DNA of 64,000 nucleotides from Neoarius graeffei (taxonomy: Eukaryota; Chordata; Actinopteri; Siluriformes; Ariidae), in contig NC_083592.1 of NCBI RefSeq assembly GCF_027579695.1, forward strand, positions 35,780,714 through 35,844,713, read 5' to 3'. Below, piece by piece: positions 30,699 through 42,810 of the stretch. The notes beneath the pieces were generated by a model, which saw only the letters and a list, made by a program, of their open reading frames with translations, was not told where the DNA came from and did no database searches. Each line of letters starts with the position of its first letter. Position 1 is the first letter of the stretch. The translations under genes were made by a program, and so were the position numbers.

Positions 30699-31489
30699 AT
30701 AACGCTGGAATTGCTCATATCTTCCTTCATATTCATTATAAGTGCTGCCGGGCGAGGTTTGTTTTGCCTGGCAACACTTGTTTAAATCTTATTTCATGAC
30801 AGTTGTTGAATATTACAGTAAATATAAATACATTTTTTGTATTTATATTACATTTTTGTGTGAAAATATGAAGTTTATCTTCAAGTGGTGAATGTATGGA
30901 CACATTCTCACACACACACACACACACACAAAAGAATTTTAATTTTGAAAACGTGCATCTCGTCAGCAGGAAAACACTAGTAGTGATGTCATCAGGGTGT
31001 ATATATGTCAAATTATACGGTTTCCCTGTATTTTGTATGGGAAAGTGCAATTTTTTGGCTAATACAGCGTACACTGATTTTCATATGGGAAAATTACGTT
31101 TTATATCAGATTTTTTCCATTACTCCCAGAATTTTCTTAGCATCCACCATTTATTTTTTCCAACACGCAACTGTAGTTACCCAGCAATTTCTGGTTCGCT
31201 TCCCTAAACATTTAAATTGCTGATAGACATTATATGTAGACACAGATGACCAACACCCGTTACTACCATCAGTCATCAGTAAACTGGAAAAGTATTGAAT
31301 GAAGAGTAATGGTGGTAACGACCGTTGGTAACCTGTCTCTAAAATGTGTCGTGGGGATGGAAGCAATTTAACACCATCTACATGTTTGCCGTGCTCTGAT
31401 TTTCTTTTATTAACCAGGAAAATAATAGATGTGTATTGGGGAAAGGTCTTCGATGTAAAAACTGCTCTGGGTGTTGCCAATGCTGAAAC
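30699..31489. other. No gene seen
   Basis: AT-rich sequence with a CA-repeat at about 30907-30930. Nothing coding was recognised until the hAT-like remnant. Confidence 0.45.
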
Positions 31490-31674
31490 AACTTTTTACT
31501 GCTTTGCTGTGCCTCCCACATACGGTAACAATGCAGATAGTGAGAGGGCTTTTTCATTGGTTAGGAAAATTCATACTAAGGACAGAAAAAAATATGGCTG
31601 TAGACACATTAACTGCATATCTGCAAATTAAAATGAACTGTGATGAGGAGCTACAACTGCTACCCAAGCAGTGA
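31490..31674 (+). pseudogene. hAT-like transposase C-terminal remnant
   Basis: The frame reads YGNNADSERAFSLVRKIHTKDRK, then after an extra A in an A-run continues as NMAVDTLTAYLQIKMNC. This matches the pattern of the hAT C-terminal dimerisation region, in which an N-x-D-x-E-R-x-FS block is followed by K-I-x-T and a short helix ending in a K-hydrophobic-N motif. Hosts also use such domains in BED/TTF-type zinc-finger proteins. Only the last part is present, one frameshift splits it, and no terminal repeats were found. It is therefore probably a decayed transposon-derived fragment. Confidence 0.65.
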
Positions 31675-31934
31675 TATTATAGCTAGTGCCAAATCTGCAA
31701 CATCTTTGTACAAAAAAAAACACTCCAAAAAGGAATAAGATTTAAATTCTTGTTATAAATTACTGGGAAGATTTTCAATTTAACTGCATAATTTATTAAT
31801 ATTTTCACTTCTCCTTGTTTACATAATATACTTGATGTGGTTCCGTCATCTTTAGTTGGATCGAACACTGCTTGTGGTGTCAACACTTTTTTCTCAAATG
31901 GAACTTTTACTAACCTTCATTTACTGTTTGACAT

Positions 31935-32311
31935 CTCATCTCATCTCATTATCTCTAGCCGCTTTATCCTTCTACAGGGTCGCAGGCAAGCTGGAGCCTA
32001 TCCCAGCTGACTACGGGCGAAAGGCGGGGTACACCCTGGACAAGTCGCCAGGTCATCACAGGGCTGACACATAGACACAGACAACCATTCACACTCACAT
32101 TCACACCTACGGTCAATTTAGAGTCACCAGTTAACCTAACCTGCATGTCTTTGGACTGTGGGGGAAACCGGAGCACCCGGAGGAAACCCATGCGGACACG
32201 GGGAGAACATGCAAACTCCGCACAGAAAGGCCCTCGCCGGCCCCGGGGCTCGAACCCAGGACCTTCTTGCTGTGAGGCGACAGCGCTAACCACTACACCA
32301 CCGTGCCGCCC
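31935..32311 (-). mobile_element. V-SINE copy D with 12-bp target duplication
   Basis: Full-length V-SINE on the minus strand. ACTGTTTGACAT flanks it at 31923-31934 and 32312-32323 without mismatch. It is close in sequence to the other V-SINE copies. Confidence 0.95.
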
Positions 32312-32323
32312 ACTGTTTGACAT

Positions 32324-33204
32324 GATTATATATAATTTATTACATGTAATCTACTATTTTAATTAACATACCTACTTAGTACTGCTGTTATATTTCAAGT
32401 AATTTTCTTTGGTGGAGTGTAATATTGTAGGTGATGTCAACACTTGTCAAATAGAACTTGGTGTAATTATGAACTATTTAATATTCATACATTTTATTTG
32501 CAAAATTTACATCAATAATTCTGATATTACTGATACAATGTATATTAAATAATTAAGTTTATAGTTCAGTCATTCTCTTTAGTAGATAATTGTCCTTTTT
32601 AATTCAGTTGTTTTCTCTGGGATCTAAAATTTCTTTTTATTCAGTACATGCTTATTTGATCCCTTTAACTTGAGCAGTGTGATAAATATGCCTATTACAA
32701 TAGGAGTGTATAATGTGGAATAAAACAATTGGTGCTTTGGGTTATATATTGGAATTTCTCGTGTATAAGGGCTCATGGGTGTATGTAAGGGAAAAGTACA
32801 GATTTGTAAGGGTATGGGTAACTAAAGGTTGACATGCATGAGGGTGAAATCTGTCACTCAGATCTGTGATGTATTTTGTATGAAAAATATGAGTTTTTCA
32901 ACACAAGAAGATAAACTTCACATCTTCAAGCCAATGTGTGATTTTCTTTTTATTATATAGACATATTCACAAACAAAAAGTACCTAAATTTATCAAAACA
33001 ATTCATTGATTTCCTCACGAGTGATATATAGAGATTTATGTCATGGTTTTGAATCTCCATATCCCGGATGTAGCTCATATGAAAAACACAAGTGGTATGT
33101 TTCCCAGTAAAACACTCATGTCCCTATAATATATTATAATATAATATAAGTCTAAAATAAGTACAATATAAAGTTTAAAAAATAAAAACCATGCCTGTAT
33201 ATTT
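32324..33204. other. No gene seen
   Basis: Very AT-rich sequence, including ATAATATAAT-type stretches near 33125-33150. Nothing recognised. Confidence 0.5.
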
Positions 33205-33415
33205 ATTCTCTATCTGCTGCAGGTAAGTGAGCGTTAATCCCAGCTGACAGTGGGCAGAGGAAGGATACACCCTAGACAGGCTGGCAATCTATCACAGAGC
33301 TAACACAGCCATTCACACCTACCTAGAGTAGCCACGTGACCTCATCCATACGGTATGTCTTTGGACTATGGGAGGAACCCCACACAGACACTTCACACAG
33401 AAAGGTCCCTATAGG
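33205..33415 (-). mobile_element. Old V-SINE-related fragment
   Basis: Minus-strand similarity to the SINE tail and centre: CCCAGCTGACAGTGGGCAG, ATACACCCTAGACAGGCTGG and TGTCTTTGGACTATGGGAGG. The head is lost and substitutions are numerous, so this copy is much older than the intact V-SINEs. Confidence 0.75.
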
Positions 33416-34194
33416 GCGATTAACATTTTATTAATCACAGTTCTAGTGAACAGTGAAAATCCAGTAAACAGCTAAGCATTAATAGAAATATTTGGGTTCA
33501 AATGCCAATAATATATGATGTAATACTATCAAAGCTCACATATGATAACCAAAAGATTGCTTGCTTTTTGTTTATACTATCACTCATTTCTGCTGAAAAA
33601 AATTTATTCGTAACATGCACAATTAAAAACTTGATGTATTAAATTCAAATTTGTTCAAATAATCTTCAAATGTATGACTAAACTATAAAAAATATTTTAA
33701 AGATTTGCTTCAGAATCTGTATTTCTTTTCCTGTTCAAGTAAAGCTAATTGGTTTAGACCTGGTCCTTGAACGTTTATAACTCTTCAGTCTTAACGCGTC
33801 CAGTATTTGGTGCATGTTTATATACATAAATATGCTGAAACAGAGCCTCACTGTGTTAAGTGATTCCAAATGTTTCCCACAGCAACAATGAAGCACTGTT
33901 GAGCAAGCTTGTTCCCATCTCATACACTCGTCACGTCATGGAATAATGGTGTCTGAGAAGAAGCGTGTGTAATGTGGCTGTGATTCTACTGTACAAACTT
34001 CTTCAACTGGCAGCAGACAGTATACCTTCGTGCTTCAGTACTTTCATCATTGTCATGTCTGCTGGTTCTGAGCTGGGAATTATTACACATTTATCATTGT
34101 AGATTCTAGTTTTAACTGTCTGTACATATTTTGCTGTGGAGTTGTATCATGTAAGTTAAGGAAGGGTATTTTCAAGGATCACTAAAACAGTCTG
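33416..34194. other. No gene seen
   Basis: AT-rich sequence without recognisable features. Confidence 0.45.
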
Positions 34195-34510
34195 AAAAAA
34201 AAATGGGCCTAAAGGGTTACTGGTTCGATTCCCAGGACTGGCAGGAAAAACGTGAGGGGAGTTGAGTGAATGAACAGCAACTTTCCCCTCTCTCTGTATC
34301 ATGACTGAAGTGCCCTTGAGCGAGGCACCTAACCCCCAACTGTTCCCCAGGCGCTGTAGCATAGCTGCCCATTGCTCTGGGTATGTGTGTGTGCTCATTG
34401 CTCACTTGTGTGTGCATGTGTTCACTGCTTCAGATGGGTTAAATGCAGAGAAGGAATTTCACTGTGCTTGAATGTACATGTGACCAAATAAAGTCTTCTT
34501 CTTCTTCTGA
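34195..34510 (+). mobile_element. Third SINE family (CCTTGAGC centre, TTC tail)
   Basis: It starts with a B-box-like GGTTACTGGTTCGATTCCCA. The centre carries GTGCCCTTGAGCGAGGCACC and GCTTCAGATGGGTTAAATGC, then TTTCACTGTGCTTGAATGTA and a tail of TTC repeats. This is a widespread fish SINE pattern. Two more degraded copies are at 55075-55327 and 57915-58142. Confidence 0.8.
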
Positions 34511-34610
34511 AAGTGTGTTAGTGTCAGTTTAGCATATTTTCATACTATATATGATTGATGTGCAATGTTAATTGGCTGACGACGACAATAACAACAACAA
34601 TAACGCACTG

Positions 34611-35400
34611 GGTCTGGTTGTTCAAAACATGGTTATTTTAATGGCAGGTTAACCTGTAACCATCTGTTAAAACTTTAACCTGCCGTTAGTTAACCAGCTG
34701 TTAAAAAATCGTTTCTTGAAGCTAATTTAACCATTAGCAAACCAATTGGTTTAACCCTAACCAGTTGGTTATGACGTCACACCGTGTCAAAACCAAAACC
34801 CTTCCTTAATTCGCTGCACCTGTATGTCGTCACGAGCCCATGTAATGTACTGATTGGACTTGGACACAAGGGCATTTGTCACTTCATTAACCACTCTACT
34901 AACAGTTCCTTTCTCGATGCCCATTGTATTGCCGATGACTTGGAAAAAACTGCCGCTTGCATAAAATCTAAGGGCATGAGCACCTGCTCCTCAATGGACA
35001 ATGCATGGCTTCTTCACCATTCATTGGGCTTTCCAAATCTTCTTACAACAAATCAAATATATAACGGAGAGATTCTCTGTGAAATCAGTACCAATATCGA
35101 AGTTCTGTGTCATTGTATAGAAGTAACTCGTTTGGTCCTTGGCTGAATTGTTTTGGGCAGTGTGCATTAACAATCGGGAACATGCCAGCAGCATTCGCCT
35201 GTAAGATGAACGCCATTTTGATGTTTACATAATCGCTTGGTTAAAAGATAACAGAGGCTGGGAGGTGTGTTAACTTTAACCACTTGGTTAACTTTAACAG
35301 AGTTTTGAACAACAGTTTAATAGTAGGTTATATTTAACATAATGTTAAATAGTGATTTAACCACTGGTTAAAAGATAACCATGTTTTGAACAACCGGACC
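34611..35400. mobile_element. 790-bp DNA transposon-like element with CTG flanks
   Basis: The ends GGTCTGGTTGTTCAAAACAT and the inverted GGTCCGGTTGTTCAAAACAT match over at least 26 bases with one difference. CTG occurs on both outer sides (34608-34610 and 35401-35403), as a 3-bp duplication would. Sub-terminal regions are dense in TTAACC/GGTTAA words. A 120-codon open frame (34784-35146, plus strand) has no domain I recognise and could be incidental. Three-base duplications suggest a PIF/Harbinger-type element, but that is an inference. Confidence 0.78.
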
Positions 35401-35403
35401 CTG

Positions 35404-36071
35404 GTCGTTAATGTGCAGTAAATTAGCTGTCTACTATCCAGCCATAAACATGGAGCATTAGCAGGTTTTGCATGGATCTTTTTCAAGCCTTTCAACTTCT
35501 GCATCAAAACTGACTCTTTGAGTCAGTTTGTAATTTGGGAAACTGGTGTTTACATACGGTATCTCATCTGGATATGTCAGACCAAAAAAGGCTTTTTTCT
35601 CTTCTCAAACTTTGCAGACTGATTTGGGAAACCATTATTGCCACGTTTCATAGTTCCTGCATGCAACTGTACTTGAGTTTGAGTTCAGAAATTGCTTGTT
35701 AGCCAGGGGGAAAATGTGGGGTGATGGGAACACATATGTGGCACAGACTTTGAAATTTGCTAGGATTTTTTTTTTAAGTATAAATATATAAGTAGAGAGA
35801 ATTGGGGGTCTGCATGCATGGTGGGAAAGAGTGACTCAGAGCCTGTAGGAAGATGGGAGGTTGTACAGTTCATTGCAAACACACATGCTGAGATCCTGAA
35901 AGCTCTGGCCACTGTTTGGAAAAAAGGGGTAAATCTTGAATTGGTTTATGTTTAATGTATGAATTTCTTTCTGGCTGTATGACCCCTTCATTTTATGGGG
36001 CAGAGAAGATGAAGATGGTGACCTATTTCATTTACAAGTGTTAAGTGCACAGCACTTAAAGCAGCACACTC
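35404..36071. other. No gene seen
   Basis: Nothing recognised in this stretch. Confidence 0.45.
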
Positions 36072-36087
36072 TTTACATGAAGAAGAG

Positions 36088-36348
36088 AAGAGAGGGTCCC
36101 ATATACGATTCGTACATTGGGGGAGTGCCTGTTAGAGAGCGCGCACTTGTCCTGGGCCATCGGCATAGTGAGGTAGGGTGGCCAGTTCCTTTCCTCGCTG
36201 CCTTACTTCCCCCAGTGTTTCCACCAGGTCCCCATTCACTGCTGGGTGGACAGGGAGCGAGCCCCAGATCCCCGTCGAGCCGAGGCTCGAACCAGGGACC
36301 GTTCGCTTAGTGGTCAAGCGCTGTAACCACTTGGCCACTTCGCCTCCC
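36088..36348 (-). mobile_element. Fourth tRNA-derived SINE family
   Basis: On the minus strand the head reads GGCGAAGTGGCCAAGTGGTT with a B-box-like CCTGGTTCGAGCCTCGGCTC, followed by a unique body. The flanks TTTACATGAAGA at 36072-36083 and again from 36349 form a target duplication. No other copy of this family was seen in the window. Confidence 0.8.
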
Positions 36349-36387
36349 TTTACATGAAGAGGGTATTGTGAAAAGTGATGCTTAGGG

Positions 36388-36829
36388 CAGTATCTCACTC
36401 GGCTGCGACAGCCTGCAACTAGTTGGAGACACAACAATTGTGATAAAATATGCGAATTAGCGACAATTTTCACTTGGAATCACACTGAATTGATATTTGC
36501 ATATTTTATCGCAATTGTTGTGTCTCCAACTAGTCGCAGGCTGTCGCAGCCCAGTGAGATACACTCGCACTTCCTGTCTCCGGAAACTGACTTGAGAAGG
36601 GTTCGTGATGGCTTTGCGACACCAGCAATGCATTTGCGGCTATTTTGAGAGAAATTTTGTCGCCCAAATCTTTTGAACATGTTCAAAATTTCAGTGACGA
36701 AGGAGCGACACTTTGCGACTCATGCGAGGAAACTGAGAAGCCCCGTGAATGTTTCAAGACACTTTTGAAACTCTCTCGCGAATGACGTTCGCAATTTGTT
36801 GCAAGCTGTCACAGCCCAATGAGATACTG
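36388..36829. repeat. Inverted-repeat element, possibly a MITE
   Basis: The arm 36390-36455 pairs with 36497-36562, about 66 bp with only a few mismatches around a loop of roughly 40 bp. A third, shorter inverted copy of the end (GCTGTCACAGCCCAATGAGA) lies at 36805-36824. The outer ends, 36388 and 36829, are therefore themselves inverted repeats of the form CAGTATCTCA. No target duplication was clear. Confidence 0.75.
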
Positions 36830-37932
36830 GCTTTACCTGATTCCAAGTGCAAAACTGTTTTGCTGTTAAATATGTCCATCCTGTATCTCAATATGATATC
36901 ATAGCTTGATAATCCCCGCCTGTATATCCCCAGGAGCATTAGCATTTCAGCCTCCTTTCGGGCTCTGACCAATATTAGAAATCAAAGCACAGTATGACTA
37001 TGTAGTGAAATCTGATAAGATCAATACTAAACAGTAGGGTTTCTCTCTGTATTCAATTTTTACCAATGGCTTGTATGCATCTATAAACAGCATCTGGGTT
37101 TATTTTATGTTCTCCAAACCTACAACAAGAGAGACCTCACTTACGGGGCTGTAAGGGTGATGCTTCTGAGATTCCCATTTTCTCCCTCCTCACTGTCAGT
37201 TCTTTTTCCTCTCCCTTCTCCCTCTAATGTCTCTTTTATCAATAAGGTCTTTACAACACAACACAGGCTACCCCATTTCTGACTGAGTTTCAAACAGCCA
37301 TAATCCCCTTATTATGTGTTTGGTGGGAAAAATGGATGAGAAACAGCTTGACACATCAGTAGCCAAAATGCTTGATCTGTCTTTTGAGAAGCAAAGCTCT
37401 TGCCCAACTGAGGGATCAGTGTACTATAGAGGAAGGGTAAAGAGGAAATAATGATATCAATATGGAGAAAGGGGACTTTATAAATCTGTTTATTGTACAT
37501 GGTGTACTCAGGGTAAATATGAAACAAGTAATGGATTCCACAAGCTTAGAGGGTTTTTTTTTTTTTGCCTTTTAGCAATTGATACCCAGACTCTTGAAGC
37601 ATCTGGCTGATTATAAAAGGGCTTTCATATAAATGTACTTTGAGCAGCCTGTTCCCCACGGCATTCCTTCCTCCACAGGTGGGAGTGATTTCTCTAGAAA
37701 TGTTTAGACCCTGGTAAAATGGGAACAGGTCATGAGTAGACAGGTAAGGAGACCCTAGTCACTAATCATGAATGGACAGGATTATGGTTGTGTCGCCATG
37801 TCTTAAATCATGAACTAGACCTTAACTCAATAGAGGATTACATTTCGGATGTCCAAGAAATAGAACAATGTGTCCTTGTTTCTGTCCTTTCATTTCATTT
37901 TAATTTGGCTTCAATTAGTCAATGTGTACTTA
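36830..37932. other. No gene seen
   Basis: A T/C-rich part lies near 37180-37230 and a T tract near 37554-37566. Nothing coding was recognised. Confidence 0.45.
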
Positions 37933-38332
37933 CAGTGCCTTGCAAAAGTATTCATACCCCTTGGTGTTTGTCCTGTTTTGTTGCATTACAAGCTGGAATT
38001 AAAATGGACTTTTTGGAGGGTTAGCACCATGTGATTTACACAACATGCCTACCACTTTAAAGGTGCACATTGTTGTTTTATTGTGACACAAACAATAATT
38101 AAGATGAAAAAAAAACAACAGAAATCAGGAGTGTGCATAAGTATTCACCCCCTTTCATATGAAACCCCTAAATAAGAGCTGGTTCAAATAATTCACTTCA
38201 TAAGTTACATAATTAGTTGATTAAGATCCACCTGTGTGCAATCAAAGTGTCACATGATCTGTCACATGATGTCTGTATAAATCAACCTGTTCTGGAAGGA
38301 CCCTGACTCTGCAACACTACTCAGCAAGCAAC

Positions 38333-39721
38333 ATGAAAACTAAGGAGCCCTCCAAACAGGTCAGAGACAAAGTTGTGGAGAAGTATACAGTACATTAGGG
38401 TTCTCATCTCATCTCATTATCTCTAGCCGCTTTATCCTTCTACAGGGTCGCAGGCAAGCTGGAGCCTATCCCAGCTGACTACGGGCGAAAGGCGGGGTAC
38501 ACCCTGGACAAGTCGCCAGGTCATCACAGGGCTGACACATAGACACAGACAACCATTCACACTCACATTCACACCTACGGTCAATTTAGAGTCACCAGTT
38601 AACCTAACCTGCATGTCTTTGGACTGTGGGGGAAACCAGAGCACCCGGAGGAAACCCACGCGGACACGGGGAGAACATGCAAACTCCACACAGAAAGGCC
38701 CTCGCCGGCCCTGGGGCTCGAACCCAGGACCTTCTTGCTGTGAGGCGACAGCGCTAACCACTACACCACCGTGCCGCCCACATTAGGGTTGGGTTGTAAA
38801 AAATATCCCAAACTTAAAATATCCCAGAGAGCACCATTAAATCCATTATAACAAAATAGAAAGAATATGGCACCACTACAAACCTGAAAGAGAAGGCCGC
38901 CCACCAAAACTCACAGACCGGGCAAGGAGGGCATTAATCAGAGATGCAACAAAGACACCAACGATAATGCTGAGGGAGCTGCAAAGATCCACAGTGGAGA
39001 TGGGAGTATCTGTCCATAGGACCACTTTAAGCCATACACTCCACAGAGTGGGGCTTTATGGAAGAGTGGCCAGAAAAAAGTAATTGCTTAAAAAAATCAC
39101 ATTTGGAGTTTGCCCAACAGCATGCGGCAGACTCCCCAAACACATGGAAGAAGATTCTCTAGTCAAATGAGACTAAAATTGATCTTTCTGGCTATCATGG
39201 GAAATGCCATGTGTGGTGCAAACCCAACACCCTGAGAACACCATCCCTACAATGAAGCATGGTGGTGGCAGGATCATGCTGTGGGGGTGTTTTTCATCTG
39301 CAGGGACAGGAAAGCTGTCAGGACTGAAGGAAAGATGGATGGCACTAAATATAGGGCAATTCTGGTGGAAAACCTGTTTGAGTCAGCCAGAGGTTTGAGA
39401 CTGGGATGAAGGTTCACGGTCTAGCAGGACAATGACCCTAAACATACTGCTAAAGCTACACTGGAGTGGTTTAAAAGGACACATTGAAATGTATTGGAAT
39501 GGCCCAATTAAAGCCCAGACCTCAATCCAATTGAGAATCTGTGGCATAACTTGAAGAGTGCTGTACACCAATGCAACCCATCTAACTTGAAGGAGTTGGA
39601 GCAGTTTTGCCTTGAGGAATAGGCAAAAATCCCAGCGGCTAGATGTGCTAAGCTAATAGAGACATACCCCAAGAGACTTGCAGCTGTAATTGTAGTAAAA
39701 GGTGGTTCTATAAAGTATTGA
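38333..39721 (+). pseudogene. Tc1-like transposase, interrupted by a SINE
   Basis: It starts at MKTKEPSKQVRDKVVEKY. The frame is cut by V-SINE copy E after about 20 codons, then resumes with the helix-turn-helix region and the GRPPKLTDRARRAL linker at about 38890-38940. DDE-domain pieces follow: [17 protein letters not shown] near 39250, a [13 protein letters not shown] block near 39430, and an NPIENLW-type block near 39530. It ends with AAVIVVKGGSIKY-type codons near 39720. Several frameshifts and stops are present besides the SINE. It is a dead copy. Confidence 0.9.
38403..38779 (-). mobile_element. V-SINE copy E with 11-bp target duplication
   Basis: Full-length minus-strand V-SINE. ACATTAGGGTT flanks it at 38392-38402 and 38780-38790. 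It sits within the Tc1-like transposase, so it is younger than that insertion. Confidence 0.95.
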
Positions 39722-39876
39722 CTTTGGGGGGTGAATCCCTATGCACACTCCAGATTTCTGTTTTTTCATCTTAATTATTGTTTGTGTCACAATAAAAAAA
39801 AAAACAATGTGCACTTTTAAAATGGTAGGCATGTTGTGTAAACACCAAGGGGGATGAATACTTTTGCAAGGCACTG

Positions 39877-40720
39877 CAGTTGTATACTTTTAATTTCTCC
39901 TCCAAATGCATTTTTTGGAGGAAAAAGGGATGATGGAACAAATAATTGACTTTGTTCATATTGATTACACACAACTGCTGGTGGCATATACCTGATGGAA
40001 ATGAGCTAGAAAATACAGTATTAGCCCAAATTGAGATCAAATGTAGGGGGCGTGTCACTCTATGTAAAGACCTGGCATGACTGTCACTGACAGGCTGTAT
40101 GAATCGTGAGAGTTCGCCCACGGCGTCACGTCATATCATTGTGTGTTTTTCTTCCGAGCACTGGTGGTGCTGTTGCATTCAGTCTCACAAAAAAAAAAAT
40201 CCTTTTTAAAACATTTATCAGCAAACAAGACAATGTGAATGCCAAAATAAAACTTTATACTGATTATTTGAAAGACAGGGGAGACTTAGCCCTGCTAACC
40301 ACATTGATACAAGCTTCACCTGCTCCTGTGGGTGTTGCGTAAGAATTAAAGACTAGAGGTTGACATCAAAATGATGCGCCGGTGGTGCTTGAAACATGCC
40401 AGGACCAAAATCACCACTGTAGTGAGTTCAACAACACCTTTTGCTAGACCCTACAGAGTCTACAGTCTTCAAGTGTTCATATTGCGATGGTCTGCTTGCC
40501 CACGCTGTGTTTAATTTCTTCTCCTGCAAGAGAGATTCTGTCTGCATTTGGATGATGAAAGAGATGTTGTATCATTGATTGTTGAATAAACATTCAAAAG
40601 GCTTTCTGTTTCGAGATTAACTAAAGTGTGTGGCTCTCGAGGGGTTAAAAGTTCACCAGATTAATGAGCCTTTTTTCCTCTTTAAATTTCATTTGAAAAG
40701 TTGCATTTCATGTATGTTTT
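39877..40720. other. No gene seen
   Basis: A 78-codon open frame at 40106-40342 is lysine-rich in its middle and has no recognisable domain. The rest of the stretch shows nothing. Confidence 0.4.
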
Positions 40721-40988
40721 CAAAGTCCCTTCCCACGCCATGTGGCACATAGGGCAGCACTAATCTCTGTTTCCGTAGCCCTCAGCCTCTCGCCTATTAC
40801 ATAGCTAGGGGGCTGTCCTCTGGTAAGCACGAGAGTTTGATTCCCCACTCACATCTGTATTGCAGCATACCTTGCCAGATGGCAGTAGGTGCCATTTTTA
40901 TAATGGTCTTTGGTATGACCCGACCGTGAGTAGAACTCACGATCTCCAGTCGAGAGGCGGACGCGCTAACCACTAGGCCAACTCGCGG
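40721..40988 (-). mobile_element. Second SINE family, complete copy
   Basis: The minus-strand head reads GCGAGTTGGCCTAGTGGTTA with a B-box-like GTGAGTTCTACTCACGG, followed by the GGTCATACCAAAGACCAT body. A perfect 14-bp duplication TTCATGTATGTTTT flanks it (40707-40720 and 40989-41002). It belongs with the truncated copy at 17431-17692. Confidence 0.92.
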
Positions 40989-41078
40989 TTCATGTATGTT
41001 TTAATTACTCATAATCACTAGCATACACAGCCTTAATTGCATTTCCTTTTTCCACGGCACTGGAAAGGAGCTTTTTAT

Positions 41079-41456
41079 CTCATCTCATCTCATTATCTCT
41101 AGCCGCTTTATCCTTCTACAGGGTCGCAGGCAAGCTGGAGCCTATCCCAGCTGACTACGGGCGAAAGGCGGGGTACACCCTGGACAAGTTGCCAGGTCAT
41201 CACAGGGCTGACACATAGACACAGACAACCATTCACACTCACATTCACACCTACGGTCAATTTAGAGTCACCAGTTAACCTAACCTGCATGTCTTTGGAC
41301 TGTGGGGGAAACCGGAGCACCCGGAGGAAATCCACGCGGACACAGGGAGAACATGCAAACTCCACACAGAAAGGCCCTCGCCGGCCATGGGGCTCGAACT
41401 CAGGACCTTCTTGCTGTGAGGCGACAGCACTAACCACTACACCACCGTGCCGCCCC
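41079..41456 (-). mobile_element. V-SINE copy F with 11-bp target duplication
   Basis: Full-length minus-strand V-SINE. GAGCTTTTTAT flanks it at 41068-41078 and 41458-41468. Confidence 0.94.
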
Positions 41457-41468
41457 AGAGCTTTTTAT

Positions 41469-42810
41469 TTTTTATTTTATTTATTTATTTGCATCAGTGG
41501 CTTGTCATGCTAACTTAAGTTAAAATGATGTATCCATAATTGGGCTCACACACAAAAAAATAAAAATAAAAAAATAAAAATAAAAAAGTTTTGGCTTTAT
41601 TATGTGTGGTTTACGCTAATGCTATGTGCCCAGGCTGGCTCTAAAGCCATTTGGAAGCACAGGTTATTATACCATACATTTTTATTGATGTTGAACAAAA
41701 GTGTTTTTTCCCTTGCTCTGTGCAACATCTGAGTTTGGAAATTTACCTGTAATTATAGGGTCACTTAGGCTAAGATTAATAGGCTAAAAGCAGAGCTGCC
41801 GGTGAGTGGATGAGCAAAATATATGCAAGGGCACAAAGTCAGCCTGAATAGAATAACCTTATTATTGCATATTAACCATCGAATTGTGTCATGTAGTTGC
41901 ATTTTGGATCCATAAATTGCTGCATTGTCTTGTGACACTGTTTTCAATAAAACTCTTCCTGCACTTACATCCATCTCATGCCCTTACATGACAGAAGCTG
42001 TCAATTGTCCAACAATCTAGTGGACTAATACAACTATTTTAACTAGTTTTATATAAAACTGTCATGAATATTTTCTGTAAAATGTCTTAGTAAATAATCC
42101 CACATTAAAAAAAAAAGCAAATTAAAAACAAGCGTTGGATAAAACCCCGTCTATCTTCTGCAAATAAAGATACAAATCCCGTTGTCAGGTGATCAAGTGT
42201 TTATGAGATACGTTACCTTGCACTTAATGATCACGTCCCCTGTGGTGGTACACGTATGGTCATCGTACGGTCAAGCCATCAAAAATCAGGTCGATGCATT
42301 CTCTTCAGTAAGGGGCTCCATTTAAGGGGCAGCTCTGCTATAATCACAGGTTTATAACACAGAGCCACTGAAATTCAACAAGAGGTTTTGAAAAGAAGGG
42401 AAAACAGACTTTTCCTGTCCAGCAAGCTCAACATTTTGTGAATGATTGATAAAAACATGTAGCATTAATTATAGACAGTTCCATAAGTCTTTGATAAGAG
42501 CAGTGGTGGAAAGAGTACAAAACATGCTGACTTGAGTAAAAGTACTGCTACTGTAGTGACCAAGAAAATGAACAGGAAGTAAGAGTAAATGATGGTTCTT
42601 TTTAAGCATTTAAATATGAAGATTCCTGATAATTTGGGGCAGGGATGCTCATCATTTTCCATTGTCTCAAACATTACTGCTGATAAACATTTGGAACCTG
42701 AAGTTTAGTCTTTCAAAAGGAGACTGTTTTATTTCAATTGGGTCTCAATTTTATTTGCACATATTGTATTTTAATTGGCTGACAGTCTTCTGAAATAAAA
42801 TGTGTTATGA
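41469..42810. other. No gene seen; A-rich tracts and a small repeat fragment
   Basis: A run of AAAAATAA units lies at about 41555-41590. At 42500-42560 the sequence GTGGTGGAAAGAGTACAAAA leads to GACTTGAGTAAAAGTACTGC, which resembles a common fish interspersed repeat. No coding region was recognised. Confidence 0.5.

Larger units (their letters stand above)
37933..39876 (+). mobile_element. Tc1-like transposon carrying a V-SINE
   Basis: It starts CAGTGCCTTGCAAAAGTATT after TA (37931-37932) and ends with the inverted copy at 39876; the right TA has changed to CA. It is the same family as the copy at 45069-46679. The transposase pseudogene is interrupted by V-SINE copy E. Confidence 0.93.

Noticed and set aside
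36280..36348. A possible tRNA gene on the minus strand
   Set aside because: The tRNA-like sequence continues without a gap into a SINE body and has target-site duplications, so it is a SINE head and not a tRNA gene. The same holds for the heads at 40921-40988 and in every V-SINE.
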